Source: Bradyrhizobium sp. RD5-C2 (GTDB taxonomy: Bacteria; Pseudomonadota; Alphaproteobacteria; Rhizobiales; Xanthobacteraceae). Taken from it: a DNA stretch of 64,000 nucleotides. The translations under genes and the position numbers were made by a program. The first letter of the stretch is position 1; the number at the start of each line of letters is the position of its first letter. Of this stretch, positions 8,940 to 18,173 are shown one piece after another. The notes under the pieces are model-generated. The model saw only the letters and a program-made list of their open reading frames with translations. It was not told where the DNA came from and did no database searches. The stretch is taken from NCBI RefSeq assembly GCF_019972155.1, contig NZ_BOVL01000005.1, forward strand, positions 464,882 to 528,881, in the 5' to 3' direction.

Positions 8940-8972
8940 CCAAAAAAGAAGGCCGCCTAACGGCGGCGCTTC
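8940..8972 (-). terminator. Rho-independent terminator of the marR-type gene
   Basis: GAAGGCCGCC and GGCGGCGCTTC pair with one bulge around TAAC. On the minus strand the stem is followed by a run of six T. It lies 12 bases downstream of the MarR stop. Confidence 0.8.
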
Positions 8973-8983
8973 CAGAATCGCCG

Positions 8984-9460
8984 TCATGTGCGATCGTTAG
9001 GTTCCTGGCCGCTCTCCAGCCTGCCGCGCAGCGTGCTGACGACGCGACTGGTGGCTTCGAGGTCCTTGATCGACAGCCCGTCGGAAAGACCGTTCACCCA
9101 GGGCAGCTGCAGGCGCATCGCCGCGTCGAAGCTTTGCTGCCCCTTCTCGGTCAGCACGACGAGCTGGGCGCGGCGATGATGCGGATTGGTCTCGAAGGTG
9201 ACGAGCCCGTCCCGTTGCAGGTCGTTGACGATCCGCTGCACGTTCTGTCTGGCGGCGCCGAGGTCGCGCGCCAGCCACGCGACCGGTTGCGGGCGCTCAG
9301 TGGTGACGATGGCGCCGAGGATCTGCCAACGCGCGCTGGTCAGGCCAAGTCCGGCCACCATCCGGTCGCCGGCGGTGAACAGCAGGCTGTTGAGCCTGAA
9401 CAGGTCGAGAATCAGGTCGCTCAGGGCTTCGCCAGCCGGCGTTCGCTTGGTCTGCGGCAT
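8984..9460 (-). CDS. MarR family transcriptional regulator
   Basis: A 158-residue winged-helix protein of the normal MarR size. The DNA-binding region includes LTSARWQILGAI, AWLARDLGAARQNVQRIVNDLQ and the wing TNPHHRRAQLVVLTEKG (residues about 45-110), flanked by dimerisation helices. It is transcribed away from an antibiotic-biosynthesis-monooxygenase-type gene. Their 96-base shared spacer holds a perfect 22-bp palindrome that is very likely its operator. Auto-repression and repression of the neighbour, relieved by a small phenolic or oxidant, is the usual arrangement, but the ligand is unknown. Confidence 0.92.
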   Translation of the reverse strand: MPQTKRTPAGEALSDLILDLFRLNSLLFTAGDRMVAGLGLTSARWQILGAIVTTERPQPVAWLARDLGAARQNVQRIVNDLQRDGLVTFETNPHHRRAQLVVLTEKGQQSFDAAMRLQLPWVNGLSDGLSIKDLEATSRVVSTLRGRLESGQEPNDRT

Positions 9461-9477
9461 TTGTCACCATAAGTTTA

Positions 9478-9499
9478 TTTTGACATCATGATGTCAAAA
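9478..9499. promoter_or_regulatory. Perfect 22-bp palindrome, probable MarR operator
   Basis: TTTTGACATCA is followed directly by its exact reverse complement. The palindrome starts 17 bases from the marR start codon. A further half-site TGACATCAT lies at 9524-9532. The position and symmetry fit a MarR-family operator controlling both divergent genes. Confidence 0.8.
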
Positions 9500-9556
9500 G
9501 ACTATGTATCCATCTGATCGAAGTGACATCATAGCACCATACCAACGGAGCCAGCC

Positions 9557-9925
9557 ATGCCGCAGATGCGCCCCCTCGACCCCGCATTCCCGATCGACCG
9601 CCAGCTCGCTGTCGATGCCAGCAACGTCGTGCTCGTCAACCTCTTCACGCTCGATGCGGCCGACGAGGACACCTTCCTGAACGCCTGGCAGGCCGACGCC
9701 GCCATCATGAAGCGGCAGCCCGGCTTCATCTCGACCCAGCTGCACCGCGCGCTCGGCGACAGCCCGACCTATCTGAATTACGCGGTGTGGGAGTCGACCG
9801 CGGCCTTCCGGGCCGCTTTTGCGAACCCCGAGTTCAGGGCCAAGCTCGCGGCCTATCCAGCCTCAGCGGTGGCGTCGCCGCATCTGTTCCAGAAGGTGGC
9901 GGTGGCTGACATCTGCGTCGCTTGA
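9557..9925 (+). CDS. Antibiotic biosynthesis monooxygenase (ABM) domain protein
   Basis: A 122-residue ferredoxin-like alpha/beta protein. Family-like features are VVLVNLFTLDAADEDTFL, the helix with AFLNAWQADAAIMKRQPGF, and TQLHRALGDSPTYLNYAVWES. ABM proteins act as cofactor-free monooxygenases, haem-degrading enzymes or quinol oxygenases, usually as dimers. It is divergent from marR with an operator-like palindrome between them, which suggests a quinone- or phenol-response role. The precise reaction cannot be told. Confidence 0.88.
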   Translation: MPQMRPLDPAFPIDRQLAVDASNVVLVNLFTLDAADEDTFLNAWQADAAIMKRQPGFISTQLHRALGDSPTYLNYAVWESTAAFRAAFANPEFRAKLAAYPASAVASPHLFQKVAVADICVA

Positions 9926-9956
9926 AGCGCGATAGGCACCGCGCATGGCTCTATCC

Positions 9957-10043
9957 CCGTCATTGCGAGCGAAGCGAAGCAATCCATCAGGCCGCAAGTG
10001 GAAAAATGGATTGCTTCGTCGCTATCGCTCCTCGCAATGACGG
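9957..10043. repeat. Palindromic intergenic repeat, CCGTCATTGCGAG family
   Basis: Terminal arms CCGTCATTGCGAG and CTCGCAATGACGG, with a second inner pair around AAGCAATCCAT and ATGGATTGCTT. The element lies between convergent genes. This family is common in Bradyrhizobium-type genomes. Confidence 0.85.
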
Positions 10044-10103
10044 TGGTGCCAAGCATCACGGCCCCCGTCGCGGGCGAAAGCGAACGGACGTCGCGTCAAA
10101 CGC

Positions 10104-10394
10104 TCAACTGTGCACCAGCATGCCGACCCCGAGTGTTGCTGCGGCAGCCAAAAAGGAAATGTCCAGAAACCGCAGCGGCGCTTTTGGACGATGACCGGTC
10201 GAACCGGAAATGACGTAATAAATGCAATAGGCGGCGCCGAGCACGACAAACGTCAACGTTTGCCTGATCCAGAACGTCAGGACGACCGCAAGATCATCGA
10301 TGTTGTCCAAAGCATAGGCGCCCAGTGCGAGCACCGCGCCGATCGCGTAGAACAGCACGAGTGTTGACGTCAGGGATTTGGCGTCGCGGGACAT
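10104..10394 (-). CDS. Small integral membrane protein of unknown function
   Basis: A 96-residue protein with three predicted membrane segments (LVLFYAIGAVLALGAYAL, LTFVVLGAAYCIYYVI, and FLAAAATLGVGMLV). The N-terminal MSRDAKSLTST is polar and the loops are short. I do not recognise the family. It lies just beyond the groEL terminator on the same strand and so is probably transcribed separately. Confidence 0.7.
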   Translation of the reverse strand: MSRDAKSLTSTLVLFYAIGAVLALGAYALDNIDDLAVVLTFWIRQTLTFVVLGAAYCIYYVISGSTGHRPKAPLRFLDISFLAAAATLGVGMLVHS

Positions 10395-10430
10395 GCGATG
10401 ATCCTTACAGCTCCATCGTCATCAAATCGC

Positions 10431-10460
10431 AAAAAAGAAGGCCGCCCGGAGGCGGCCTTC
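10431..10460 (-). terminator. Rho-independent terminator of groESL
   Basis: A 10-bp perfect stem (GAAGGCCGCC with GGCGGCCTTC) around CGGA, followed on the minus strand by six T. It lies about 26 bases after the groEL stop. Confidence 0.9.
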
Positions 10461-10486
10461 GATCTCGATGCGGATGTGGCGGGGGC

Positions 10487-12590
<2,104 letters not shown>

Positions 12591-12685
12591 GACGTTCCCT
12601 CTTGGAGGCTCGGTTTCAGGTCCGGTTCATCGAGACCGGCGTTGAATGCCGGCCCGGTCGGCGCCAGGCAGGACGCCCGGCGGAT

Positions 12686-12712
12686 TTAGCAATCGTTGTG
12701 CGAGAGTGCTAA
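12686..12712 (-). promoter_or_regulatory. CIRCE operator (HrcA binding site)
   Basis: TTAGCAATC, nine bases, GAGTGCTAA. This matches the CIRCE consensus TTAGCACTC-N9-GAGTGCTAA with one mismatch in one arm. It lies about 96 bases upstream of groES, just downstream of the promoter, where HrcA binding blocks transcription and acts in the 5' RNA. Confidence 0.95.
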
Positions 12713-12723
12713 TTGTGCGCCGG

Positions 12724-12752
12724 GAAATATGGCTTGGCGCAGTTTCTGTCAA
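12724..12752 (-). promoter_or_regulatory. Probable sigma70-type promoter of groESL
   Basis: On the minus strand TTGACA is followed by exactly 17 bases and then TATTTC. The start point would fall just before CIRCE. This layout is typical of HrcA-controlled groESL operons in alphaproteobacteria. Confidence 0.75.
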
Positions 12753-12904
12753 GCAAACGGGTTAAGGCCTTGGTGAGGCCAATATAGGATGGTGGACCGG
12801 AAACCAAATCGTAGCGATGACGTAATTTTGTCAGACGTCATTGCTCCGCCTTAAGTTTTACGCTTGGCTGCATGACGGGTGCGGCCGGGAGATAAGTTCG
12901 GGGG

Positions 12905-13429
12905 ATGCATATGATCAGGTCACTCAACGCGCGATTGGTCGCACGGTTCGTGGCTGTCTCGGCGCTGACGACGCTTTTGGGGGCGTGCGGCAGCATGAGC
13001 CTGCCGTCGCTGTCGTCGAACCCCGAGCCGGGGCCTGTCGAACCGGGCGTGGCTCCGGAGATGCCGGCGTCGATCCGCCCCGACGAGATCGTCGGCCGCT
13101 GGGGCCTCGCCTCGTTCCAGAATCCAGCCGACCGCGCCCGCACCGAGGCCGCCGCACGCGGCCAGTGCAAGCAGCCTTATGTGATCGGCGCCGGCCAGAG
13201 CGGCGGCGTCATCATGCATCTGGCCGACCAGGCCACCCCGCAGGAACTGCGGCTGAAGGGTTCCCCGAGCGGCAAGAACTATATCGGCCCACCCGGACCT
13301 GTGCCCGGCGAGCAGGACCGCGAGATCATCTCGTTCGACGGCCGGGTCTTGATCACCCGCTTCGTCGACAAGGACGCCGCCGTCCGCTACGGCAACATGG
13401 TCTACGTCCGCTGCGCCCCGAGGGCGTGA
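12905..13429 (+). CDS. Lipoprotein of unknown function
   Basis: A 174-residue protein with a lipoprotein signal: a basic N-terminus, a hydrophobic run and the lipobox LLGAC (cysteine near residue 28). The mature protein has a Pro-rich segment (PSLSSNPEPGPVEPG) and a domain beginning PDEIVGRWGLASFQNPADR, with further cysteines in CKQPYVIGAG and VYVRCAP. The IVGRWGLASF pattern is reminiscent of lipocalin-like or protease-inhibitor-like beta-barrels, but I do not recognise a named family. Two ATGs are possible (12905 and 12911). It is transcribed divergently from groESL. Confidence 0.78.
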   Translation: MHMIRSLNARLVARFVAVSALTTLLGACGSMSLPSLSSNPEPGPVEPGVAPEMPASIRPDEIVGRWGLASFQNPADRARTEAAARGQCKQPYVIGAGQSGGVIMHLADQATPQELRLKGSPSGKNYIGPPGPVPGEQDREIISFDGRVLITRFVDKDAAVRYGNMVYVRCAPRA

Positions 13430-13480
13430 GGGCGGGATTTCCAGTTATCTGCGGATGTAGCGCCGCATAGGCGATGCAGC

Positions 13481-13540
13481 TCTCCCCTTGCGGGAGAGGT
13501 TGGGTTGCATCACCAGATGCAATCCGGGTGAGGGGTCTCT
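13481..13540. repeat. Partial copy of the CTCTCCCC...GGGGAG-type repeat
   Basis: TCTCCCCTTGCGGGAGAGG is followed by a short hairpin (GTTGCATCACCAGATGCAA) and GGGTGAGGGG. It is related to, but more diverged than, the elements at 43401 and 51821. Confidence 0.6.
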
Positions 13541-13670
13541 CCGCGAGTCCCTCTCACTTTTAAGCCCGCGGATAGAACCCTTGATCCGGCGCCATAGCCG
13601 CTGCGAAGCTTCGGCGTTCTCTGGAACGGCCGGCCGGAAGGCCGTCTACGCCACCTCGCAAAGCCCTGCT

Positions 13671-13934
13671 TTATCGCCGCACGCCAACCCGATTGACGCC
13701 GCCATTCAGGTTGCCGCCCGCGTTATGACGAACCGCAGCCCGCGCCACCGGACGAGGCCTGAGCACGACGCCCGCCCTCGCCACGCAACCGTGCGGATAG
13801 CCGACATACTGGCAGTAGACGACCGCCTTGGCCGGTGCCGGATTGAGCGCGACACCTGCTGCCCCCAACAGGAGGCTCGCCACGATCCCCGTAACCGTCA
13901 CCGATCCGGTCGAAAAAATGCGCGTCCGATGCAT
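13671..13934 (-). CDS. Small exported protein of unknown function
   Basis: An 87-residue protein from the ATG at 13934 (MHRTRIF), with GAGAGGA six bases upstream; an ATG 15 bases earlier is also in frame. It has a signal peptide (hydrophobic VTVTGIVASLLLGAAGVAL, cleaved near PAKAV), then VVYCQYVGYPHGCVAR with two cysteines that could form a disulphide, and a basic Arg/Val-rich tail. Similar tiny secreted proteins are common in Bradyrhizobium, with no known role. Confidence 0.7.
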   Translation of the reverse strand: MHRTRIFSTGSVTVTGIVASLLLGAAGVALNPAPAKAVVYCQYVGYPHGCVARAGVVLRPRPVARAAVRHNAGGNLNGGVNRVGVRR

Positions 13935-14083
13935 GGTGATCCTCTCCATCGCAAGCGAACCGACGATGATGGCGGCGGTTCAGGCACGGCTGAAGATATG
14001 AACGGCGAGGGATCGACGATGTTGACGTAGATCAACGCTGGGCGCGGGTCGCCGCCATACCAGATCGATCTACTCCATATGAA

Positions 14084-14110
14084 AGAGGGCGGCTCATTGA
14101 GCCGCCCTCT
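14084..14110 (-). terminator. Terminator downstream of the 14132-14611 gene
   Basis: An 11-bp perfect stem (AGAGGGCGGCT with its complement) around CATTG. On the minus strand it is followed by TTTCAT. It begins 22 bases after the stop codon. Confidence 0.75.
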
Positions 14111-14131
14111 TGTCGTGTCGTTGCGCGGATC

Positions 14132-14611
14132 TCACTGACAGACGTAACTGTGGCCGTCGGCCATCTTCGTCATCGTGCCAGGTTCGCAGGTGATTCCATT
14201 GGCTGCCTTGTAGGCTGCCCATCCGGCATAACCGTAATACGGGCTGCCACCATAGTAGGCTCGTGCTGGATAGTAGGGCTGGCCAAAGTGGGGATCCGTC
14301 TGGGCGGCGTATGCATCGGTCCAATTATTTGTGCCCCAGCCAGCATAGACCGGCGCAGTGGCGGCTGCCGTGGCAACCGCGGCCGTGGCGGCGATCCCCG
14401 CGCCGACTCCGTACCCGTACGCAGCGCGCCGGGTGTGGCGACGTGCAACGCCCGCGACGCTCACGGGCGTCAGCGGTCGGCCCACGCGCGCCTGGGCGCT
14501 TTCGACTGACGCCGAAATGCCGCCCTGCTCAGACCAGGTGATGGAGAACAGTGTCGCACAAGCGAAAGTCGAGAGCGCAATTGCAGTATTGCTGACAATT
14601 CTTCGCGTCAT
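14132..14611 (-). CDS. Exported Gly/Ala/Tyr-rich protein of unknown function
   Basis: A 159-residue protein with an N-terminal hydrophobic segment (IALSTFACATLFSITW). The middle is Ala-rich (GVGAGIAATAAVATAAATA) and could be a second membrane-interacting segment. The C-terminal half is rich in Tyr, Gly and Pro (YYPARAYYGGSPYYGYAG) and ends with a cysteine pair ITCEPGTMTKMADGHSYVC. Similar YYGG-rich secreted proteins are frequent in Bradyrhizobiaceae. Function unknown. Confidence 0.72.
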   Translation of the reverse strand: MTRRIVSNTAIALSTFACATLFSITWSEQGGISASVESAQARVGRPLTPVSVAGVARRHTRRAAYGYGVGAGIAATAAVATAAATAPVYAGWGTNNWTDAYAAQTDPHFGQPYYPARAYYGGSPYYGYAGWAAYKAANGITCEPGTMTKMADGHSYVCQ

Positions 14612-15160
14612 GTTCTATCTCCAGTTTTGGGTACTCCAGTGGCTCCCCCCAATCGGTGATTCCTCAACAAGCCGCAGGTATCAGCGCCCAAGAAACCCGC
14701 CGTGCGTCGTCATGGTTTCAATGACCTCGGATGCGCGCAACGAGTGGCCGGCAAAGCTGTACTGTGTGTCGTGTGAAAGTGCGAAGCCCCGCTCGGGGCG
14801 ACCGGATTCACTCCGGAAGTCCGATGCAACCGGCACCCAATGTTGGCTCCCGGTACACGCATGACAATTTCCTCACACACAGTATGCGCCTGCGACAGCA
14901 GACCTGCCAGTAAATTTGCACGTGTCACAATTGGCACAAACTGCATGCGGTCGAGACAGAGGTTCTGACTGATTTGTCACGCTGACGTGCATGCAAGGAA
15001 GGCTGCTGTACAGAATTGCTCCTTGCAATGCGGCGACGCGATGATCTGGCAACTTCGTCTGGTGATCGCTCTCGGGCTCGACCACCGCTCAAACAAAAAC
15101 GCCGGCCCGAGGGGCCGGCGCTTTTCGTTTTGATCTGACAAATCTCAGTTGAACATCGCG
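14612..15160. other. Gene-poor region upstream of the 14132-14611 gene
   Basis: 549 bases with no convincing gene: short open frames on both strands have neither good ribosome binding sites nor recognisable protein sequence. The base composition is more AT-rich than in the neighbouring genes. It ends with the cheZ terminator and a small tandem duplication. Confidence 0.5.
15100..15130 (-). terminator. Terminator of cheZ (works in both directions)
   Basis: CGCCGGCCC and GGGCCGGCG pair around a short loop. T-rich runs lie on both sides (CTTTTCGTTTT on plus, GTTTTTGTTTG on minus), so it can end transcription on either strand. Confidence 0.85.
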
Positions 15161-15176
15161 TCAGTTGAACATCGCG
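15145..15176. repeat. 16-bp tandem duplication at the 3' end of cheZ
   Basis: TCAGTTGAACATCGCG occurs twice in a row. The inner copy encodes the last CheZ residues (DAMFN) and stop; the outer copy lies just beyond the stop. Confidence 0.95.
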
Positions 15177-15937
15177 TCGATGTCATCCTGCGAGGCATGG
15201 CCGGCGTCGCCGTCGAGCTTCGGTCCGTTGAGCAGGCGGGCATCGCCCTCGCGGGTGTCGACGATCGGCGGGACGTGGGTCTTGATCGCGTCGACGCCGC
15301 CCCAGATGTTCATCATCTCGTTGATGTGCTGCTCGATGAACTTCATCGTCTGCATCACCTTGCTGATGCGCTGGCCGGTGAGGTCCTGGAAGTTGCAGGC
15401 CTCGAAGATCGAGACCACGCGCTCCTGAATATCTTCGCTGAGCCGCTTCTGCTGGTCGGGCGTGACGTTGTTGGCCAGCGCGCTTGCGGCCTGGTCGATC
15501 GCTTCCACCGCTTCGAGGATCTGCTGGGTAGCCTGTTCGGTGCCGCCGACCACGGCGCCGAGCTCGCCATTGACCTTGGCCATCTCCTCGCCGTTGAAGC
15601 TCTTGCCGTGCAGCACGGCGATCTCGCGCTTGGTGCGGCTGATCGCGTCGTGGATCAGGTCGAGCTCGACCTTGAGCTTCTCGCACTGTTCGACCTGCGC
15701 GCGGTAGGTCTCGAGCAGCGCCTGCGTCTCGGCGACTTCGCGGGCGACGGCGGCATCGACGCTGTCGCCGGTGCGCTGCGCCGGTGCCGCAGCCATCTGG
15801 GCGCGGATCGAGCGAAGCTCAGCCATGATCTCCCGATGCATCGGACCGAGCTCGCCGCCGCCGGCAACTTCCGGCTCCGGCATCACGACTTCACCCATGG
15901 CCTGCTCGACACGAAAACGCTTCCGCTTCACTGACAT
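15161..15937 (-). CDS. cheZ: CheZ-type CheY-P phosphatase
   Basis: A 258-residue, helix-rich protein. The catalytic segment ACNFQDLTGQRI, near residue 190, has the D-x-x-x-Q pair equivalent to E. coli Asp143/Gln147, which strips phosphate from CheY-P. A long helical hairpin precedes it and MKFIEQHINEMMNIWGG follows. The C-terminal DDIDAMFN matches the conserved CheY-binding tail (ends Asp-x-Leu/Met-Phe) after a flexible linker. It has no chemotaxis neighbours in this window apart from an orphan cheY 46 kb away. The stop codon sits in a tandem duplication. Confidence 0.9.
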   Translation of the reverse strand: MSVKRKRFRVEQAMGEVVMPEPEVAGGGELGPMHREIMAELRSIRAQMAAAPAQRTGDSVDAAVAREVAETQALLETYRAQVEQCEKLKVELDLIHDAISRTKREIAVLHGKSFNGEEMAKVNGELGAVVGGTEQATQQILEAVEAIDQAASALANNVTPDQQKRLSEDIQERVVSIFEACNFQDLTGQRISKVMQTMKFIEQHINEMMNIWGGVDAIKTHVPPIVDTREGDARLLNGPKLDGDAGHASQDDIDAMFN

Positions 15938-16247
15938 GATTTCATTCCCGCCCCTTAACTGCAGTCCGTTCTAGCGAGAGGTGATTTAACGTCAGGTTCA
16001 CGCGGGAACAGTTTGCGCCAATGGCGCGCAATCGCCGCGCTACCGGCGATTAACCATGTCGCTGCGGCATTCACGCAAAATAAACGCTGTCAGGCAAAAC
16101 CGCGCTGCATTGTCGAGATGGTGAATCCAAACCGCGATTCCGTTTACCAAACCGATGCGGTTTTCATTGCTTATTGACCACGTGCAACGGGGCTTGTGCG
16201 CTCCGTCCACGTCACACGTCACGACGAAACCAGTACAGAGTACGTCG
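15938..16247. other. Divergent region between cheZ and the L,D-transpeptidase gene
   Basis: No gene seen in these 310 bases. An AT-richer patch around 16060-16170 is a likely promoter zone, with a small inverted repeat AAACCGC/GCGGTTT near 16130-16165. Confidence 0.5.
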
Positions 16248-17057
16248 ATGTTCAGGAAAACCACGCTTGCGCTGCTCGCCGGCGCCTCTTCGCTTATTGC
16301 CGTTCCCCATCACGCGATGGCGATCGACGCGTCGGCTCAGCCCGAGCCCACCGTGATCTACGCCAACCAGGGCGCACCGCAGCCGCCGATGCGCACCGCC
16401 TATGTGCAGCCGCAACGCTCCAACATGGGCGGCGGCTTCATCGAATTCCTGTTCGGCGATGCGCCGTCGTCACAGGGGTATTCGCCGCAGCCGATGTATC
16501 AGCAGCAGCCTGGCTATTACGGCAACCGCCAGGGGCTGCCGCCGATGGATCCGCAGCAGCAGATGATCCGCCAGCAGGAAGAGGCGGCCGGCGATCCGAC
16601 GCAGCGTCCGTTCGATCACCGATATGAAAAGCAGCTGGTCGATTACAGCGGCAAGGAAGGCGTCGGCACCATCGTCGTCGATACGCCGAACAAGTTCCTC
16701 TATCTGGTGCAGGGCGACGGCCGCGCGCTGCGCTACGGCATCGGCGTCGGACGGCCCGGCTTCACCTGGGCCGGCGTCAAGACGATCTCGGCGAAGAAGG
16801 AATGGCCGGCCTGGACGCCGCCGCCCGAAATGCTGGCGCGCCGTCCCGACCTGCCGCGGCACATGGAAGGCGGCCCGGAGAATCCGCTCGGCGCCCGCGC
16901 GATGTATCTCGGCTCCTCGCTCTATCGTATCCATGGCTCCAACGAGCCCTGGACGATCGGCACCAACGTCTCGTCCGGCTGCATCAGGATGCGCAACGAG
17001 GACGTCATCGACCTCTATGGCCGCGTCAACGTCGGCGCCAAGGTTGTCGTGATGTAA
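16248..17057 (+). CDS. L,D-transpeptidase (YkuD domain), exported
   Basis: A 269-residue protein starting MFRKTTLALLAG, chosen because it gives a signal peptide (cleaved after HHAMA). A Gln/Pro/Tyr-rich linker of about 80 residues leads to a YkuD catalytic domain beginning near residue 140 (GTIVVDTPNKFLYLV). The active-site motif is HGSN followed by SSGCIRMRNED, with the catalytic cysteine in SGC and the conserved Arg in IRM. Such enzymes make 3-3 peptidoglycan crosslinks or attach proteins to peptidoglycan in the periplasm. It ends in a bidirectional terminator shared with the convergent gene. Confidence 0.93.
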   Translation: MFRKTTLALLAGASSLIAVPHHAMAIDASAQPEPTVIYANQGAPQPPMRTAYVQPQRSNMGGGFIEFLFGDAPSSQGYSPQPMYQQQPGYYGNRQGLPPMDPQQQMIRQQEEAAGDPTQRPFDHRYEKQLVDYSGKEGVGTIVVDTPNKFLYLVQGDGRALRYGIGVGRPGFTWAGVKTISAKKEWPAWTPPPEMLARRPDLPRHMEGGPENPLGARAMYLGSSLYRIHGSNEPWTIGTNVSSGCIRMRNEDVIDLYGRVNVGAKVVVM

Positions 17058-17104
17058 GCGTGGTTTTGAAGCAGTCCCGGCTTTCGTCGGGACGACGGAA
17101 TCAA

Positions 17105-17131
17105 AACGGCCGCTCGATTGGAGCGGCCGTT
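17105..17131. terminator. Bidirectional terminator between convergent genes
   Basis: An 11-bp perfect stem (AACGGCCGCTC with its complement) around GATTG, with T-rich bases after it on both strands (TGTCGTTT and TTGATT). Confidence 0.8.
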
Positions 17132-17150
17132 GTCGTTTCAGCGATCGCGT

Positions 17151-17984
17151 TTACGCGTAATCGCTGTTGTCGTCGCCGCCGTTGTCGTCGAAGTCGTCGG
17201 CGTCTTGATCATCGTCACTGTCCTGGTCGGCCTGCGCCTGGTCGAACGCGCCGGCGCGCGAGCCGGAATCACTGTCGCGACCGGACGAACTGACATCGTT
17301 GATCCCGGCGTCACGGGCAAGGTTGCTCGACGATTGGTCGCCGCCCCAGGGACGCGAACCACCGCCGAGGCCGCCGGCGTCGGCCAGCGATTGATGGCTG
17401 CCGCCACCCATCATGCCGCGAATGCTGGAGAGCAGCAGTCCGCCGCCGACCACGCCGGCCGCAGCCGCAGCCGCAGTGCCGAGGAACGAGCCGCCACCGC
17501 CACCGGGCGCGCCGCCGCCGAAGGGCGGGGGCTGCTGGCCGCCGTAGGGCTGGCCGTATTGGGGCTGGCCGTATTGCTGCGGCGGCTGGCCATAGCCGCC
17601 CGCCTGCTGCATCGCCTGGCCCGAGTTCCAGACCGTGCGGCTGCCGCCGACATCCGGCGGGCGCACCGGAGGCACCGAGCCGTGCGGCTGCTGCTGGCCC
17701 TGTCCGAAGATCGCATCGCGCATCGAATCGAGGAAGCCGCCGCCCTGCTGCTGTGCTCCCTGCTGCTGGCCGACCGCGGCCTCGAGCTCCTGGATCCGGT
17801 CATGGGCGCGCTTCAGCGCCTCGTCCTGCACCAGCGCGGTCTGCACCAGCGTGTAAACCGCATTCGGCGCGCTGCGCAGGCCCTGCATGATCGCGGACAT
17901 GGCCTCGCCGTCGCGCGGGGCATTCTCCAGCTTGGCGAGCCGGTCGAAGAGATCGTCAATCAGTTGGCGTTCTTGCGGTGTCAT
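17151..17984 (-). CDS. DUF2076 domain protein
   Basis: The start is the ATG of MTPQERQLIDDLFDRL, because GGAGAACGCC sits directly before it; a slightly earlier ATG (MENA) lacks a site. The 277-residue protein has an N-terminal helical region typical of DUF2076 (residues about 1-75), a Gln-rich linker with many QYGQPQYGQP repeats, a Gly-rich hydrophobic segment (GGGGGSFLGTAAAAAAGVVGGGLL) and a very acidic, Asp-rich C-terminus (DSDDDQDADDFDDNGGDD). It is probably an envelope protein of unknown function. Confidence 0.85.
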   Translation of the reverse strand: MTPQERQLIDDLFDRLAKLENAPRDGEAMSAIMQGLRSAPNAVYTLVQTALVQDEALKRAHDRIQELEAAVGQQQGAQQQGGGFLDSMRDAIFGQGQQQPHGSVPPVRPPDVGGSRTVWNSGQAMQQAGGYGQPPQQYGQPQYGQPYGGQQPPPFGGGAPGGGGGSFLGTAAAAAAGVVGGGLLLSSIRGMMGGGSHQSLADAGGLGGGSRPWGGDQSSSNLARDAGINDVSSSGRDSDSGSRAGAFDQAQADQDSDDDQDADDFDDNGGDDNSDYA

Positions 17985-18111
17985 GGCGTTCTCCATCGCG
18001 TCGATCGAATCGGCGCGCGGCTGATGTAGGACGGGCTTTGTGGCGCAAGGAGTGGGGGCCCGAATTAAATTTATGTATGCGACAATCCGACCGGCAGTTT
18101 TTCGTGAATCT

Positions 18112-18169
18112 GAAGCGTTTTCGAGCGAAGTGGATCCCGGTTCGCGTGAAGAAAACGCGTCAAAACAAG
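18112..18169. repeat. Palindromic repeat, AGCGTTTTCGAGCGAAG family (copy 1)
   Basis: Arms GAAGCGTTTTCG...and GAAAACGCGTCAAAAC. Copies of the same family lie at 20077, 47526 and 51244. Confidence 0.85.
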
Positions 18170-18173
18170 GGTC

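Larger units (their letters stand above)
12591..12904. other. groES upstream region and spacer before a divergent lipoprotein gene
   Basis: This gap contains the groES 5' untranslated region, CIRCE and promoter (listed separately) and an AT-richer stretch near 12780-12880 that probably carries the promoter of the divergent gene. No further gene is seen. Confidence 0.6.

Noticed and set aside
14612..15090. Short open frames in the 549-base gap
   Set aside because: No ribosome binding sites, no hydrophobic or domain-like patterns; they read as random sequence.
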